From assembly GCF_030445035.2 (NCBI RefSeq), contig NC_080688.1:60215949-60279948 (forward strand): a DNA stretch of 64,000 bases, written 5' to 3'. The stretch is from Dasypus novemcinctus (lineage: Eukaryota > Chordata > Mammalia > Cingulata > Dasypodidae). This document shows positions 23,295-36,990 of the stretch, in pieces. Position numbers and translations under genes: made by a program. How positions within the stretch are numbered: position 1 is the stretch's first letter; each line of letters begins with the position of its first letter. Below the pieces are notes generated by a model. That model saw only the letters and a program-made list of their open reading frames with translations. It searched no databases and was not told the origin of the DNA.

Positions 23295-23832
23295 TCAGTT
23301 ATCTACAGCCAATTTAATGCTGCATAATAAAATCAAGCACAAGACCTAAGTGCCATGTCATAAACACAATGACCTAAGTGCCATGTCATAAACACATACA
23401 TACACAAACAATTATTTAGCTCATAAATCAGCAAGTCAGCAGTTTAGGCTGGGTTCTACTAGGTAGTTCCTCTGGTCTCAGTTTGGCTCACTCATATGTT
23501 TGGTGGTCAACTCTGAGTTGACTCTCTAGGATGGTCTTGGCTGGTCCACATGTTTCATGTTCTAGCAGGTTCCAGCAGGGCATGTTCTCCTAGTGAAGGC
23601 AGAGGAGCACTTAGGCTTCTTGAGACAACTCAGAACAGCACACATCATATCTGCCTCATTCATCTGACCAATGCAAGTCACAAGTTCCACCTGGATTCTC
23701 GGGGCAAGCAAATGGACTCACCCTCTTTAGTAAAAGGAACAAAGTCACACAGTAAAGGGCATGAATATAGGAGAGAAAGAATTGGTGCCCCTGATACAAT
23801 CAATCAACCACTGGTCTCCACACTGATCATTC
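23295..23832 (-). repeat. MLT1-type (MaLR) LTR, reversed
   Basis: Plus strand 'cagttatctacagccaat...gctgcataataaa', then 'ttctactaggtagttcctctg', 'aggatggtcttggctggtcc', 'gaccaatgcaagtcaca' and 'cacctggattctcggggc', in the order of the reverse complement of an old MLT1 LTR. A tandem duplication sits near its left end. The frame at 23,550-23,837 is not a gene. Confidence 0.55.
23343..23398 (+). repeat. 28-bp tandem duplication
   Basis: Two adjacent units starting gacctaagtgccatgtcata, identical over their first 26 bases and differing only in the last two. It is a recent local duplication inside old repeat sequence. Confidence 0.95.
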
Positions 23833-25929
23833 CTTGATTAAATATACGCACTGAATGATTTTACTGTAAACTGCACCCCACCCCCAACTCTCCTGGAAGT
23901 CTTTTGTTTATTTAATTTTCTAATTGATGCTCCATTCATACTTATTTTATTCTTTGATGTTCAAGAAAGAAACACATTGTTCAGCAGCTCTATTTCATTT
24001 GTGGCTATCTGTTCTGGGTGCTCTTTTGTTCTTTTCCCAGGTTTTTATTTCATTTTTTTTGGTTTGCTTTCTTTTCCTCAGTTAAAGTTTGAACTCAAAT
24101 TCAATGTTGGAGAGAAAATTCCATGAGTGGCAGAAGGAGGTGCAATGATCTAGGTCTCTCTTAAGATGTGATTTGCCAGATGACGATTTGCCATTTCCAT
24201 ATTAAGACACCAAGTACTCCACATCTTCTTGGAGGTCATAGCTTTGCATGGCTTTAACTATTTTCCAGGAATCAGGAGTCTTTAGTCCAGATTCCCATCT
24301 TCAGGAAGAACCTGAAGTAGGCTTCCACATGTGGCCCCAGCCTGCCTCCTCAAGTCGTCTGAGTACATGAGGTAGTGGGTGGTTTTATTTTGTTGATAAG
24401 AGAGAGCAGCAGAGATGAGTATTCTGGCCAGACTTCCAAGATTCCTGAGTCATAGCGTTTAGTCAATAAATAATTCTGCCTCTTTATGACATGGATCAAT
24501 GTATATGGCTCTGGAGGAGAGAACCAACCAGATATACCAGAAAGTACCCACGCACCAGAAACCCATGACCTTGGAAGGACCCACCAATGGGCTATCCCTA
24601 CCCTTAACTTGTACTGAGAAGAGCCATTAGGAAATGTCTCTACTAATTAAGATAGAGCTAACCCATGGGTGGCATCAATTAGTAGACGTCCTGACCCAAT
24701 ACACCAACCATATATTGTTTTATAAAATAATAATAATGCCATTGGTACATCATATTTTACCTGGAAGACCTTTATTTTAACAATGTGCTAAGCATGCTCA
24801 CTTTAAATACTGTATTATGCAAACTATATCTGTACTTAGCTACATTCCCCTGCCACCACTAGCAGGTAGATATTTGGGTAGGAGATAATATGGTAATCTT
24901 GACTGTAAGTTCTTTTGGTCCTTCACTATAACAGCTACTGCCATACCCATTGCTGTCCTCTGATTGCATGATTTCTTTAAATCTATCTGTTTTCTACTGA
25001 TCACACCACTGTTCAGCAAAGACAATCTCACATGCATCTATCACCTGTACTACACTTTTCACCAATAAGGGAGGAAGAGAATCATGATGACCTATATGGA
25101 CATTTTGTATACTCACTATCTCAAAGTAAATTTCAATATTTGACTAAGGTTAAATGTGGGCCAGAGGAATGAACATGACCTCTGCTATCCTCTTATGCAA
25201 AACCAAAATGGTCTCTCACTGGAATTACCAAAAGTTTAGATTCCACCCTAGTTTTTGGTTATGAGGAGAGAAATGTGTGAGTGGGGGAAATATAAATGTG
25301 TCTTGTCAACAAGTGATGACATACCACCCCAAATTGTGCATGTTTTTGTCTTTTAATTTGTTTCAAGCTCCCAAACATGTTTTCTGATTTTCTTTGCCTC
25401 CCGGATGCCTCTGGTCTTGCCTTGCATCTTAGACTCTTATTTTCATATTAATTGTTAGTTAAATATGGGTTGGGTTGTCTTTCATTGAATTGGCTCCTGA
25501 CATAGCCCTTTTCTGTCTCCACTTTCATTCTTTGTGAGTCAGGATGTTATGACATAGCTTTGCTTTCCATGCCATCTGATCTCAACCCAAGCTCTGTCTT
25601 TGACTTGCCTCCTCTATGTAGTCATGAATAACCCAAAAGGACACTGCTCTGTTATGTGACACCGACTAGCTCATCAGTTCTCATAAACTTAGAGATCTTT
25701 ACACCTTCCACCATATCTACAAAAAGCTGGGTAAACAGGAGGCATTCTTTAAACACATAATGAATTCATCCTGCTATTCTTACGTTTGTACAGAGGATAT
25801 ATATTTATATCCGATGTTTATAATCAGATATTTATATATATGCACACAATGCATATTAACATTTTATTTATTCATTATAATAATAACATACTCTCAACAT
25901 TAAAATTTGAAATATTTGCCAAATTATTT
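23833..25929. other. Unassigned sequence, possibly old ERV debris
   Basis: The segment 24,090-24,720 has the even base composition of decayed retroviral coding sequence, but I could not match any protein. No gene supported. Confidence 0.35.
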
Positions 25930-26300
25930 TCTGTTACTGTTTGTTTTATTTTTTATTTTTTTGTTACTGTTTTGATTTCTTCTTTGATGTAAGGAATAAT
26001 ATTGAAAAGTATTTTTAATTATTTGGTTTCAGTGTTATTTTAATTGTTAATGTTATTAAATTATGAGCTATAATTTGGAAATTTATTTAGTTTTATGTTT
26101 TGGCATACCAACATTTTTTTAAACCACTTTCATGACCCCATGAAAATAACGTATATTCTCTATTAGTAAGATACACAGTTTGGACTGCAGCTATTACATC
26201 AAGCTGTTTGAATAATCTATACTATTTATGTCAAATTATTCTGCCAAAAACTAAGAATGCCATTTTAAAATCACTAAATTTACTTTAATGTTTTATATTA
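25930..26300 (-). repeat. Ancient L1 ORF2 fragment, reversed
   Basis: Plus-strand 'ttttgatttcttctttgatg', a run to 'aattatgagctataattt' and 'aaataacgtatattctctatt' match the reverse-complement L1 ORF2 order. It is highly degraded. Confidence 0.5.
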
Positions 26301-27789
26301 TTTTAATATTAGATAGAAATATATAAAATAAACATATCTGTTAAACATAATTTTCATAAAAAGATAAAACCACAACTCTCATACAGATATAAAAATGAAC
26401 ATGTGCTAAAGAAATTATTTTACTCATATAATATGGGGTAACCAGGCAGATATTACATTTGATTTAAAAGTCAATACAGCACAAATTTATATGGAATAAA
26501 GGAATGTTGAAATGATTAGAAATGGAGAAAAATTCTTTTTCCACAGTGGGGATGAAGTCAATTAAAATCAGTATTAGACAGAACCATGTTTCCAATTACG
26601 TACCAGGAAAAGAAAGGCAGGTTCTTATTGAACCTATGCAAAAAAACTATACTGTGATGAAAATAAGAATAGTCAGTAAGATTTTCCCAGTTCTGGAGGG
26701 GTCGGACAGGGAGAATAAGATACATATATAAACATGATTCATTTTCATTGACAAACCAAACTCTGTTAAATTGAAATAAGCTATCGATAGATTAAGAGGA
26801 AAGAGAAAGGATTTCCTTATATAACCTGAAAATAGAACAATTAAAACAATACCAACAATATTCCAAACAAAACTGCAATCATCCTTTGCAGTTTCATTTT
26901 ATCATATGAAATTAATTCTTGTTACAGGGGATCTTGGGTTAGCAGTCTCATAAACCCAGAAACTTATAAGCAGATGTGTTTCTCCACTAGAGCTCTGGAA
27001 ATCCTGTCTCAGTCCACTGAAGCGATCTCAACATTGTTTAAGTGATGCTATCTTAAGACTGTATTCAGAAGTATCTAGCATAGTGATTTTCCATGGCACT
27101 CTAAAACTTCTTCTTTGTTGAAAATAAAGCACTCTGACCTTTAGCTGATTGCAGGAGCTTTTAGGGAAGCATCAGAGTAAACAAACAAAAATGTAAATGA
27201 AATAAAACTTAAAATGGCTGTGGTAAATTTATTACTGATAATTATCAAATATGGCTGATCTGATGTGAATTTATTACAGTAATAAATAAGGAGTTTTGTT
27301 TTTGTTAGATGCAAAACAAGATAGTAAATTCAATCCCAAAAAGTTTTGGAAAAAATAATTATACACATAATGTCTAATCCTATATCAAAGAAGACAGTGA
27401 ATATTATATCTAATTTGTGAAAAATCGATGAAACAATCTTTACAGAGAAAAAATCTTGAGGCATAACATAATAATCCTGAAAAAATATTCATTTTATGCA
27501 TTATATACCATTATATACCAATTATACAGTAAGAATCTGTTTTAAAATATTTAAAATATATCAAGTAAAGAAATTCATTAAATCTGGAGTAGGTCCTAAT
27601 AAACATCTGTATATTTATATTAATAAGACTCCATGTAAGTGATGTGAATCCCCAATTTAAATTGAAGAAATAGAGATACAACAAAGATAACATTTTAAAC
27701 CCCAGCGGAGATTATGACTGATAAATTACGCCTTTGTTGGATTCTGATAACTAGAATCAATGAGATTTCCCTCATGAAGAAGAAATTAA
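26301..27789. other. Unassigned AT-rich sequence
   Basis: Short frames at 26,522-26,731 (+) and 27,511-27,693 (-) have no recognisable content. Confidence 0.45.
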
Positions 27790-27960
27790 ACCTGTGAACC
27801 AAACTACTTCAGCTGGTGCCTAAGAGTTACAGACATCCCTTTCTGATAGTCTGCCTTACAAATCTTGGACATGAATAGCCAATTCCTTGCAATAAATCTC
27901 TTGATATAAATTTCCCAGTTTGGTTTCTCTGCTTGAACTCTGACTGATTCCCTATTCTTT
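27790..27960 (+). repeat. MLT2-type LTR 3' end
   Basis: 'agtctgccttacaaatcttg', 'gacatgaatagccaattcct', 'gcaataaatctcttgatat' and 'tttctctgcttgaactctgac' follow the order of an MLT2 LTR 3' end, including the AATAAA at about 27,891. Confidence 0.65.
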
Positions 27961-28105
27961 CAATTTATATTTTAATTGTTGGCATGATTATACATTATCG
28001 TTTCTAGGTGTTTTTGGTCTTAGCAAAGGATTCCTTGGAGATATGAAATCTTAACTAAAATTAATAACAATAACTTTAAATAGTTGTGAATTCTTTGCCT
28101 TAGAG

Positions 28106-28293
28106 CAGGGGCTCTTAACAGTTTTTGTTCCACTCCTTTGGTAGTCAGGTGAAAACCATGGACCCCTTACTAAGTCCACACTATATTGTATATTATTTAA
28201 TAAATATATCACACCCACACCAAAACATTCCCCCAAGAAAAATGTTTTTTGAATTTCATTTCAAGTTCACAGACCCCTTGTCAAGAACGCCTG
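28106..28293. mobile_element. hAT-like MITE (non-autonomous DNA transposon)
   Basis: A 188-bp element with imperfect 15-bp terminal inverted repeats: it starts caggggctcttaaca and its end, reverse-complemented, is caggcgttcttgaca. Internal 'catggaccccttac' and 'tcacagaccccttg' are typical of a common mammalian MER1-type family. The flanking octamers match at only 5 of 8 positions, as expected for an old insertion. Confidence 0.65.
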
Positions 28294-28698
28294 TCTTCGG
28301 GTAAACATTTTGGGAAGAGTGACCTTTTGGCAATAATCTTCAACTATTACACAGGAACGAATTTATTGCAACTAACACAAGACCACAACTACAATTTCTT
28401 TTGATTTTTTATTTTGTTCCTTTTATTTTGTTCATCTGAGGTTATACTATTTGCCCACTTCCCTACATTTTCTTCAGACTGCTGGGAGCATGTTACATCA
28501 TCAAGCCCAGGAAAACCACCATATTTTTCCATTAGGTATAGGTTATTTTCAGTATATCTTGCAAGGATGACTCAAAATGATGATGTCTGAAACAGATGAA
28601 TGTTAATTTCCTCTATTTGTCTAAGATTAGTTTATATGAAAATGAACTCCAAAGTCCATGTTCACTATAGGTTTAAATTAGATATTTATATTCTGCTT
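28294..28698. other. Unassigned sequence
   Basis: Nothing recognised. Confidence 0.4.
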
Positions 28699-28970
28699 GT
28701 AGTAGGCAGAATAATGACTGCCCCAAAGATGACCATGTCCTAATCATCAGAACCTGTGAATATGTTATGACAAAGGGAAATGAAGGTTGTAAATGGAATT
28801 ATGGCAGCTAATCAGCTGACTTTAAGATAAGGAGATTAGCCAGGATTATCCAGGTGGCCCAATAAAATCACAAGCTCTTTAAAGGTATGAAATGGAGATA
28901 GAAGAGAAGGTCAGAGTGATGTGATGTGAGTGGAGCTCAATCCAACCTTACTGAGTTTGAAGATAGAAGT
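28699..28970 (+). repeat. MLT1-type (MaLR) LTR 5' part
   Basis: Starts 'tgtagtaggcagaataatga', then 'ccccaaagatgaccatgtcc', 'gaacctgtgaatatgttatg', 'gactttaagataaggagatt' and 'aggattatccaggtggccc'. The MLT1 order is clear and the copy is truncated at its 3' side. Confidence 0.8.
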
Positions 28971-31689
28971 TCTCTACAGGTACTCTTCATTATATGGTAG
29001 TTGGCTCCGTCTTCTCTTTTTTTCTTTTTTTTTCCCCCTCCCTTGGAGATCCACATTGCAAGAAATTTGGCTTTCCTCTCTATTTTCTATTGGGAATATG
29101 GTTAGTCAAGAACAATACAATAGATTAAGCAATGACATAATAATCTAATATTAATACTATCTAACATTTTAGTAACATTTATTATGTGCCTGTTTTTGAG
29201 CAAATTAATCAATTAATCTTAAAATAAATGACTTTGGGTTTAATATCCTCAAAGTTGTTTAATTGGCATGGCTCCTTTATTAATTTATTTATTCCACATT
29301 CTTTGAACACTGATTTTGTTGTAGATACTGACCTCAGTTTGGAGAGCACAGCACCTAATAAAGAGCTCTCTGCATGCTGCCTGCCACACTCTGCATGCCC
29401 AAACTCACTTTTGGCACTATTCCCCATGATGTCTCTGACTCAGACTCTTTTTTGTTTGTTTGAGTAGACAGAATTCAAGTCTGCTCAGATTAATCTTTAC
29501 CTTACAGAGGGCTCCATTATAGCTATATCCTGAAAATTATTCCCTAATAAGGCAATAAGATTGTCACTATATGGCTAGAAGAAAGAGTTCTCCTGTCTCC
29601 AATGATGGTTTTTAATTATAATCAGAGTTGTCTGCCAGGCACTGATCAATACAACCCTTGGATATTCAAAAAGCTAAAGGGAAAGCAGAGAATCTTCAAG
29701 AAAGTGAGAGAAATAATCATTAGATGTTATTAAATCGATGACCATGGGAAGCTCATTCTTTGTGTAATAGCCAATGTTTCAAACACATATTGATTTGCCT
29801 TTTTAACAATGATGTTAGATGCAGGGGCAGGGGCAAGTCCAGGAATAAAAGAACAACAAATCTCAGGCATCTCTTCATGCTTCAAAAGGCACATAAGTGC
29901 AAATGTTCACACTTGGATAGGCAATCTGTCCTCCAAGTGGCTAGAGAGGTTGTTGTGCTTTGATATACCCTGCCTTATGCGTTTTGTTTAATCATTCATG
30001 ATGAGATATCTGATGGTACTGTTTCTGTTGCTTACCGTCAGCTCTGCAAATTAATATCAGCTGCATCACAGGCCCTTTCCCTTTGGATGCTTGGCCTCTT
30101 TAGACAAGCTTGTTGCAGAAGCCATCCTTCCTACATTATTTATTAAAGCATGATAAGGTGAGGTAATTATGCTATCAGATACCTCTGTCGTATTTGAGCA
30201 ATAAGGCACCATAATAATAGTATAAGACATCTTGGAAGGAGGGTATAATTACCGCAAGGCAATCACACTCCTGGGGATTATAGGAGCTAGGATACATGTC
30301 TTCCCTTATAATGCCCTAAGGATGTGATTATCTCAAAGAAAGAGAGAGAGAAAAAAAGAGAAACCCAATGAATAATGTTGTATTCTGTTATACAAAATTT
30401 ATAGGGAAGGACAAAAGTGTATTTCATATGAGGATGTGATGGGACCATTTAGAATATTTGTAGAACAGTTTCAAATGAGCTGAGCTATACATGGACGTTA
30501 ACCTGTCCTTTCAGAATGCTAGTAGGCCAATCAAAGTCATTTTGTAAAACTAGATTGGGCTCTGAAATGTATGAGAATTGTAGCATGGTTTCAGTGTTGA
30601 GGAAGTAGCCTGATGAAGCTAGTGATTTCAAACTGGCTTGGCACAACAAGCTTTCTATTCTTTAGCTGGCTCTTACAGAGGCTGGTAAAATTGGGAGTCA
30701 TCAGGTAGGCTGGTATTAACATTTGTTGCCTATGGACTCCAAAATGGAAAACAAGAGATGGTTTAAATTCTCTTATCAAATCTGAGGAAACTATGCTTTG
30801 GTTGTAGTTTAACTGAATGTCCAGGCTAACAGAAAACTAGAGTGGAAAAAGCAAATGCCAACCAGCCCAATGTCATATCTCCATCTAGAAATCCCCAGGA
30901 GACCTTGGCTGTGTCTTTCGTAACTAAGCCAGTTCAAGAGTTTTCTGATCTGTAAAGAATTGAAAGTAAAAATTTCTACAAACTCACACCTAGGTGATTT
31001 CCTGAAGAACATTCTTCAGAGTTTCAAGGTAGAACAGCAAGGCAAAAGATAAATTATTGGATTCAACTATTAAATCTTACCACAAAAATAAATATTTCAA
31101 TTATCAAAAGACAGACCCTTTGTAACAAAAACATTTAGATAAAAACTGGGGAAATTCTGTAATTAAACAGGCATGCAATCAAAGAATCCTAAACATCTGG
31201 ATAGACAGACACATTTAGCTGTTTGTCTAAATGTTCCACTCTAGGGACAAGTACTGGAGACACCAAAACATCTGGCAAGGAAGTAAATGTTTTAGTACAC
31301 TATTTTTGTTTGGAATCATTACCAATATTTCAATGTCTGAAATCATATAAAGATTCAGTAGCTTCATTTAACCTGATTTATTTTTCTGTCTTCCAGATAC
31401 AGACATCATGTGGATTTGATATCATATAATATCACCCAGAATCGTATATATCTATTCTGTGTAAATATGGCTTCAGTGAGCAGTGAGGGAAATGAGCATA
31501 AGGAAGCCAGAACAAGGGAAGCACATTAAATGTCTGTGATTGAGGAGTTTTCAAATGTGAAGAGGTTTCATTTCTGGTGCATTTAGGTTCTACACAAGGT
31601 GCAGAGAAAACAGTAGGAATCAGACAGAGACTTTACCCTCAAGAAGATTAGCCTCCTTTTCCCTTTCCCTCTTATGTTTTTGAGTTCTT
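28971..31689. other. Largely non-repetitive sequence, no gene recognised
   Basis: Short frames at 29,209-29,467, 29,760-29,991 and 30,591-31,012 have no recognisable domain. A purine-rich run (gaaagagagagagaaa) lies near 30,338-30,362. The stretch 30,000-30,290 looks repeat-free and is balanced in composition, so it is a candidate for conservation testing only. Confidence 0.4.
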
Positions 31690-31865
31690 ACTGAATGTCA
31701 TATTCTTTACATGAATAAATTCATTTGATTTTCACAAATACCCTATGAGATAGGTTTTGTTAGTTTATTTTCAATTGTGAAGAAAATGAGATAGATAAAG
31801 TAATGTGCACAAGGTCAAACAACTTGTTAAGTCAGGGATGATGGCTTTGAACCAGTTATGGATCT
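31690..31865 (+). repeat. MIR SINE
   Basis: 'cacaaataccctatgagatagg', 'gaagaaaatgagatagata', 'aatgtgcacaaggtcaaaca' and a closing 'ggatgatggctttgaacc' follow the MIR core order. Confidence 0.8.
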
Positions 31866-34800
31866 TGGACAAATGGTTTAAATATTTATATAATGCATTG
31901 CTTATTGTGAAGGAAAGATGTACAAATGAACAAGGAAACTAAAGTGTTATGGATACTCTGATAAATGTGTGTAAAAGATACAATGAGGACACATGAATAT
32001 CTGCTCAAATTTATAGGAGGCAAAGGAAGCTGCAACTCTATGAAAGAGATAATTATATTCTCTATTCTATGAAAAAGTAACAAAATTGGTAGAAAAATAG
32101 GAGGAAAATTTTAAGGACAGGTTGACTTCAGTATGATAATTAACTTAGTACAGTTTAATATTATGATCATGCAAATAAATATAATTGTGTGACATGATCC
32201 TGAGCTTCTCCTTTCTGATGAGAACATGCTATAACAGGAGGAAGTTCATGGTGCACTACCTGAATCCTATCTATCAAAGATTATTATGAAAAGGGAATCA
32301 AACCAGCCTCAAATTCTGAAAATTTACAAACAAGACAACTTTCACAAATGTGTTATAGGTTGCACTACTTATGCTATATTTTTAGCTGATAGACGTGGGT
32401 ACAATAGAAAATTTCTGTACAATAGAGTTAGATTTAAAAGTCATGCAATATTAATTATGCAGTCCTCATAATGAGGGATTCAAAGGTACTTATTCATTTA
32501 CACATTGAATGAAGACTATATGCTACTCTGTATGAGATATCATACTGAATACTGTAAATGCAACTGTGAAAAAGTTCCACAAGAGCTTTAAAATGATGGA
32601 TCGTTGCACTTTAGAGGAGAGAGAAGAAATAAAGAGTTGGAGTGGAGGATATTTCAAAAGGAAGAATCAGAACCAAGATTTTCCTGAGGCAATGATATAG
32701 AAGAGTTTCCAAAAGGAGTAGAATACAACATTGTCACTTTTTGTCAAAGGGAAATGAAAATGAAAATGCAAAATATGTCCAGATGATTGAGTAGTGACAG
32801 ACACTCTAGAAGAAAAAATTTCCAGGATTTTGGAGGTACAGAATCTAGTTCTAATGGTTCATAAGGGTGGGATGGCTACTTCTCAGAATGGTCAGGCTGT
32901 TCTAGTTCAATGGTTTCATGGAAAATGCCAGAAAACAAAATGCTCCTGACTTTGACTCCCTTGGGTTATTGAATGAATAAATGGATAACACAAATCTACA
33001 TCATAATATTTTACAAGCTTAATTTCTGAAAGGAGGATTCTGAGGGATAAATTTGGTGTTCCAATCTTCCCCTCAGATCTTTTATAGTTATCACACACTG
33101 CACACATCACTAGGTATGCTAGGATATTGAACTGGCTATATTCAGATTTTAAAAAACAACAAAAATCTTTTACAAGTCTTAATAAGGAAAGTGATCATTT
33201 ACAAGTATACATAGTAAACACCCGGGATGTCCAAGGCCAAGTTCTAAATCTTATGAGGAATACAAATTGCTTATTTCTTAGATTTATTTCCTGTTCACCT
33301 TGACAATGAGGATGTGGTCATGGGCAGTCCCAACTTAATACAAGGAATCTTCTATTAGAGCCTTACCTTGGGTTGATCCTGCAGTGCTATATGGAGCCAA
33401 GAAGAATGCTCAATTTTATCAATGTTCTAGTTAGGCAAGTGCCTCATTCCTTTCATATTTGCAACCTTCATTTATCTGGAAGATCTTAAAAGTTCTTACT
33501 TTTTTTTTGTCACATCATTGATAAATTGTTTATTCAACATTTTAGTTGTTTTGAGAGTAATTACCTAGTTTACCATGATATAGTAAACATAAATCCATGA
33601 TAATATTCTTACATCCATTGAAAAGTTGTTTATTTGGGGTTCTCTGGGATAAACACATATTCTTATTTATCTGAAAATCTATCACTTTCTTTATATATTT
33701 ATATAACCCATCTATCTATTTATCTAGCCATCCATCTAACTCTCTTAGCCAAAATGAAGGAAATGGAATTCTGAGGTAATCCCAAATTGAAGTGAAAACA
33801 AAATCAACAGAATTTCAGAGCAAATATTCTCTACATAAATGGAATTCATATTCTTTAAAAGAACATGCAGTATTTGGGGATACAATTAAGTTTCTAAAGA
33901 CTTAATACAATTTAGTCCTCAATAACACAAATAATATGACAAAAATCAAGGAACACAAAATATCACATACATTACTGGATAAAAAGTTGGCCAAAGGCAT
34001 AATAGGTGTTAAGTTAAAATTCTCTCTCTCTAAATTATAACCTGAAAAATAATGAGAGTTAAATACAGAAGTAAACCAAACATCAATGTCTGTCTCAGAC
34101 CTTTTTTTGGTTTGTTTTTATCTCTCTTTCCGGACCTTCAGGAGCTCAATTTTTCTTCCCACAATAAGGAGTCAGTAGAAATTAAAAATTACATACACAT
34201 AGAAGCCAGAGTCCTCTGAAAGTACACCTCTAGGCTACTATTTCCTAAGAATCCAGAACCAAGAAAAAATATTTCAAATTTCTGGGAAAAGGGTATAAAA
34301 TGAATCCATCTATCCTTCTTTATAACCCCCGAGAAAGGATAGGAGAGAGGAGAAAATCACAGGAATCATATAACTACTGTCTTTCTCTGTTATATAAAAA
34401 TCAAAGAAGATCACTAGTGATCCCTTATATAATTTTTGAATATTTGAATATTTTTATTACATTTAGTAGCATTTGGCTTAGTTTATTTTTAAATGCCCTC
34501 TAGTTTGGGTGTCTATGCTTTATGTATTGCTATGTATATTTGCAAAATGTTGAACGTTGTAATGTAGTGTTAAATTTTTCATTGTAATTGTGCTAACTGA
34601 TGATTAGGTATCATCTTGTGGGCTGATGTTTCAATTTGAAAAGATGCTTAAATACAAATCCTGTGATGGTTTGTACTCAATGTCCCAAGGAATTGTTTGT
34701 AATAAAATATGTACCTTGGCACTGAAGGGTTAAAAATTCTAAACATGATTTTGAGGAAACCCAAGGATATACTGTCAAATTCAACAACTCCATTGCTAAA

Positions 34801-35899
34801 GTATACATTGGTGTTCCCTTATCATAAAAGGAAAGCGTTGTAGAAATATGAACGCCTTATTGAGGAGCCAACATGACTCCCTTAGCCGAGGGTTACAATG
34901 TAGTAAAAATGAGAAAGAATCCACAGCCAGCGAAGTCACCATGGGTCTGACTGGACTCTATCAAAGATTTTCAGGGCCCTGGAGCTTTTATCCAGTCCCA
35001 TATTCTAAAATACTGATGATTGGAACCCTCCTCTGACCAGACCATTTTTAACACGCTCCATCCATACTTCTGGTACAGAGTAAGAATGGGAAGCACCAAT
35101 TTCCTGAATCCTGGGCTCTCCTAATGTAAGCTAAATGAGTTGGCCTTTATTCCCACTTCACATAGTGAATTTTATCTACAGTTCTCCAACCATTTAATAA
35201 ATAATTCATATAAAATATAATTGATTCCATTCTTCTGAGAGAAAATTACTTTTTTGAAAACAATGCTATTCCTTTACTCTAGTAAACAGTAAAATGATGG
35301 GGGGAAGCCTGGAGGATGTGAACAGGGCCAAATGTATGCGTGAGCTGTCACCGATGGGGAAGAACCCAGCTGATAGAATTACACAACAGGAAATTAACAC
35401 AGGATCCCCCCCGCTCCACCCCCACCCCCAATGTGCAAGGCTGAGAAGGAAGAAGCTGAAAATATAAGACCTTTTAACCTACAAAAACCTTTGGAGTTTG
35501 GGGATGCTTTGTAACTGAAGGAGGGAAAAAGAAGAGAAAAAAAAAAGAGGAATCTGACAACACAGCTATAAAGATGGTCAATGTTGAATACAATATCTAC
35601 TGTAAGAGTATTCATCAAATCAGAGTTAATGTTTTAACAGATAAAATGTTCTCATTAAACTCTAATAAAAGTCTCCTCCAGAAAGAAGTAAAACCATTTT
35701 TATCTTCCTAAGTCTTCAGGGTAAGCTCCATTATCAGAATCAAATTCTTCTAATTCAGCTCCTCCTCAGAGAAACCTAAAATTCCAAAGCAATATTTTAT
35801 TCCTGTGAATGCTGTATTTTTTCTTCTTAGAATTTATTTTTACATGTTAAAGACAATAGTATTATGAAAATCCAGTTGGAACCCTTTAAGAATGGTCTG
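31866..35899. other. Low-repeat sequence, no gene recognised
   Basis: A faint L2-type end lies at about 32,480-32,570 (cattgaatgaagactatatg... type). Around 33,640-33,745 a reversed MLT2-like end with ATCT-rich simple sequence is possible. The area 34,540-34,830 contains an AATAAA (about 34,701) but no recognisable transcript. The reverse frame at 35,394-35,618 has no recognisable domain. Confidence 0.35.
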
Positions 35900-36130
35900 T
35901 TATTAAGCATTGTCTATAATTAATATCAACTAGAATCTATTAAATTTAATAGACTTTGAGTTATTGAGTTTAATTCAATTTCAATAAATTTCAACTAAGT
36001 ACAATTTGTTTCCATTACTTTTATTAATTCCAGTCACTATCAATTACCTTCAATTAATTTAATTTACTGGCAGTATATGTTCAGGTAATTCTCTATTATT
36101 TTCAATTAGTTTCTATTCATTTCAATGGGC
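35900..36130. repeat. Degenerate TTCAATTAATT-like low-complexity array
   Basis: About 230 bp of repeated variants of 'tttcaattaatt' and 'tttcaataaattt' spaced irregularly at 10-20 bp. The units are too diverged for a clean period. It looks like an old, decayed minisatellite or simple repeat. Confidence 0.6.
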
Positions 36131-36429
36131 TTCTTTGGCTGCTAAGTGGTGTCATAGAAACAAATGTGCAGCTATAATATAGTTCTACACTACAGGACAG
36201 TCATACAAACTAATTAGCTCCTCGTTCCAAGTTACCATAACACAATTAAGCCACTGCTAGATCTGCATACAATCTGTACTCACCTCTGCCAACCCTGGGC
36301 TGATATGTCTGAGCCTGCTCTAGAGAGTCTGGTATTGGCAAAGAGATATCAGAGCGTTCGAATGATTCAACTATCATTTGCGCTTACTGTCTGTAGATCC
36401 TTGTTAGGTGCTGAAGATAATATAAGTAA

Positions 36430-36575
36430 AGGAGAGTACATTTAGGAGATTACAATAGGATTTCCCCCAATTATTGGTTTGATGGAAGGGGCTGGATATG
36501 TCTTATTCAAACTGTTATTCTCAGCATGAGTCACGATGCTCAACACAGAGTAGGTTCTCAATAAATGTTGTGAAT
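36430..36575 (+). repeat. L2-type 3' end fragment
   Basis: 'ctcaacacagagtaggttct' followed by 'caataaatgttgtgaatc' is the characteristic L2/MIR3 terminal block. Short and degraded. Confidence 0.55.
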
Positions 36576-36869
36576 CTTTACTGGGATTGTCAGTAGAGTC
36601 AGTATTGAGGTGGGGAAGCAGTATAGTGAGGATAAATTCTGGGCCATACAAGGAAGTATGGATACATACTTCCTAAGCAGGAAAAATCATAAAACTATCA
36701 AATATTAGTACTAGAGGAAAAATCAGAGAACTTACAATATTCATGCTGCAGCTGAAGTTTCTGAGGTCCAATAAATGATGCAACTTGTATATTACAGTAC
36801 TAATTTGACAGGGAACAGTCTTACTTGTCCTACCAAGGGAGTATTTGCATTTTTTAAAAAAAGCAATAT

Positions 36870-36990
36870 ATAGCTTTTCATAGTTTGCAGAGTGCTTTAG
36901 CCTCCATTGTTCATTTCACATTACTAACAACCCTGTGAGGGAGACAGTACAAACATTATTATCTGTACTAAGGAACTTTGTCATTCTGAG
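36870..36990 (+). repeat. MIR-like fragment
   Basis: 'gcagagtgctttagcctcc', 'catttcacattactaacaac' and 'cctgtgagggagacagtac' follow a MIR-like order. Confidence 0.5.
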
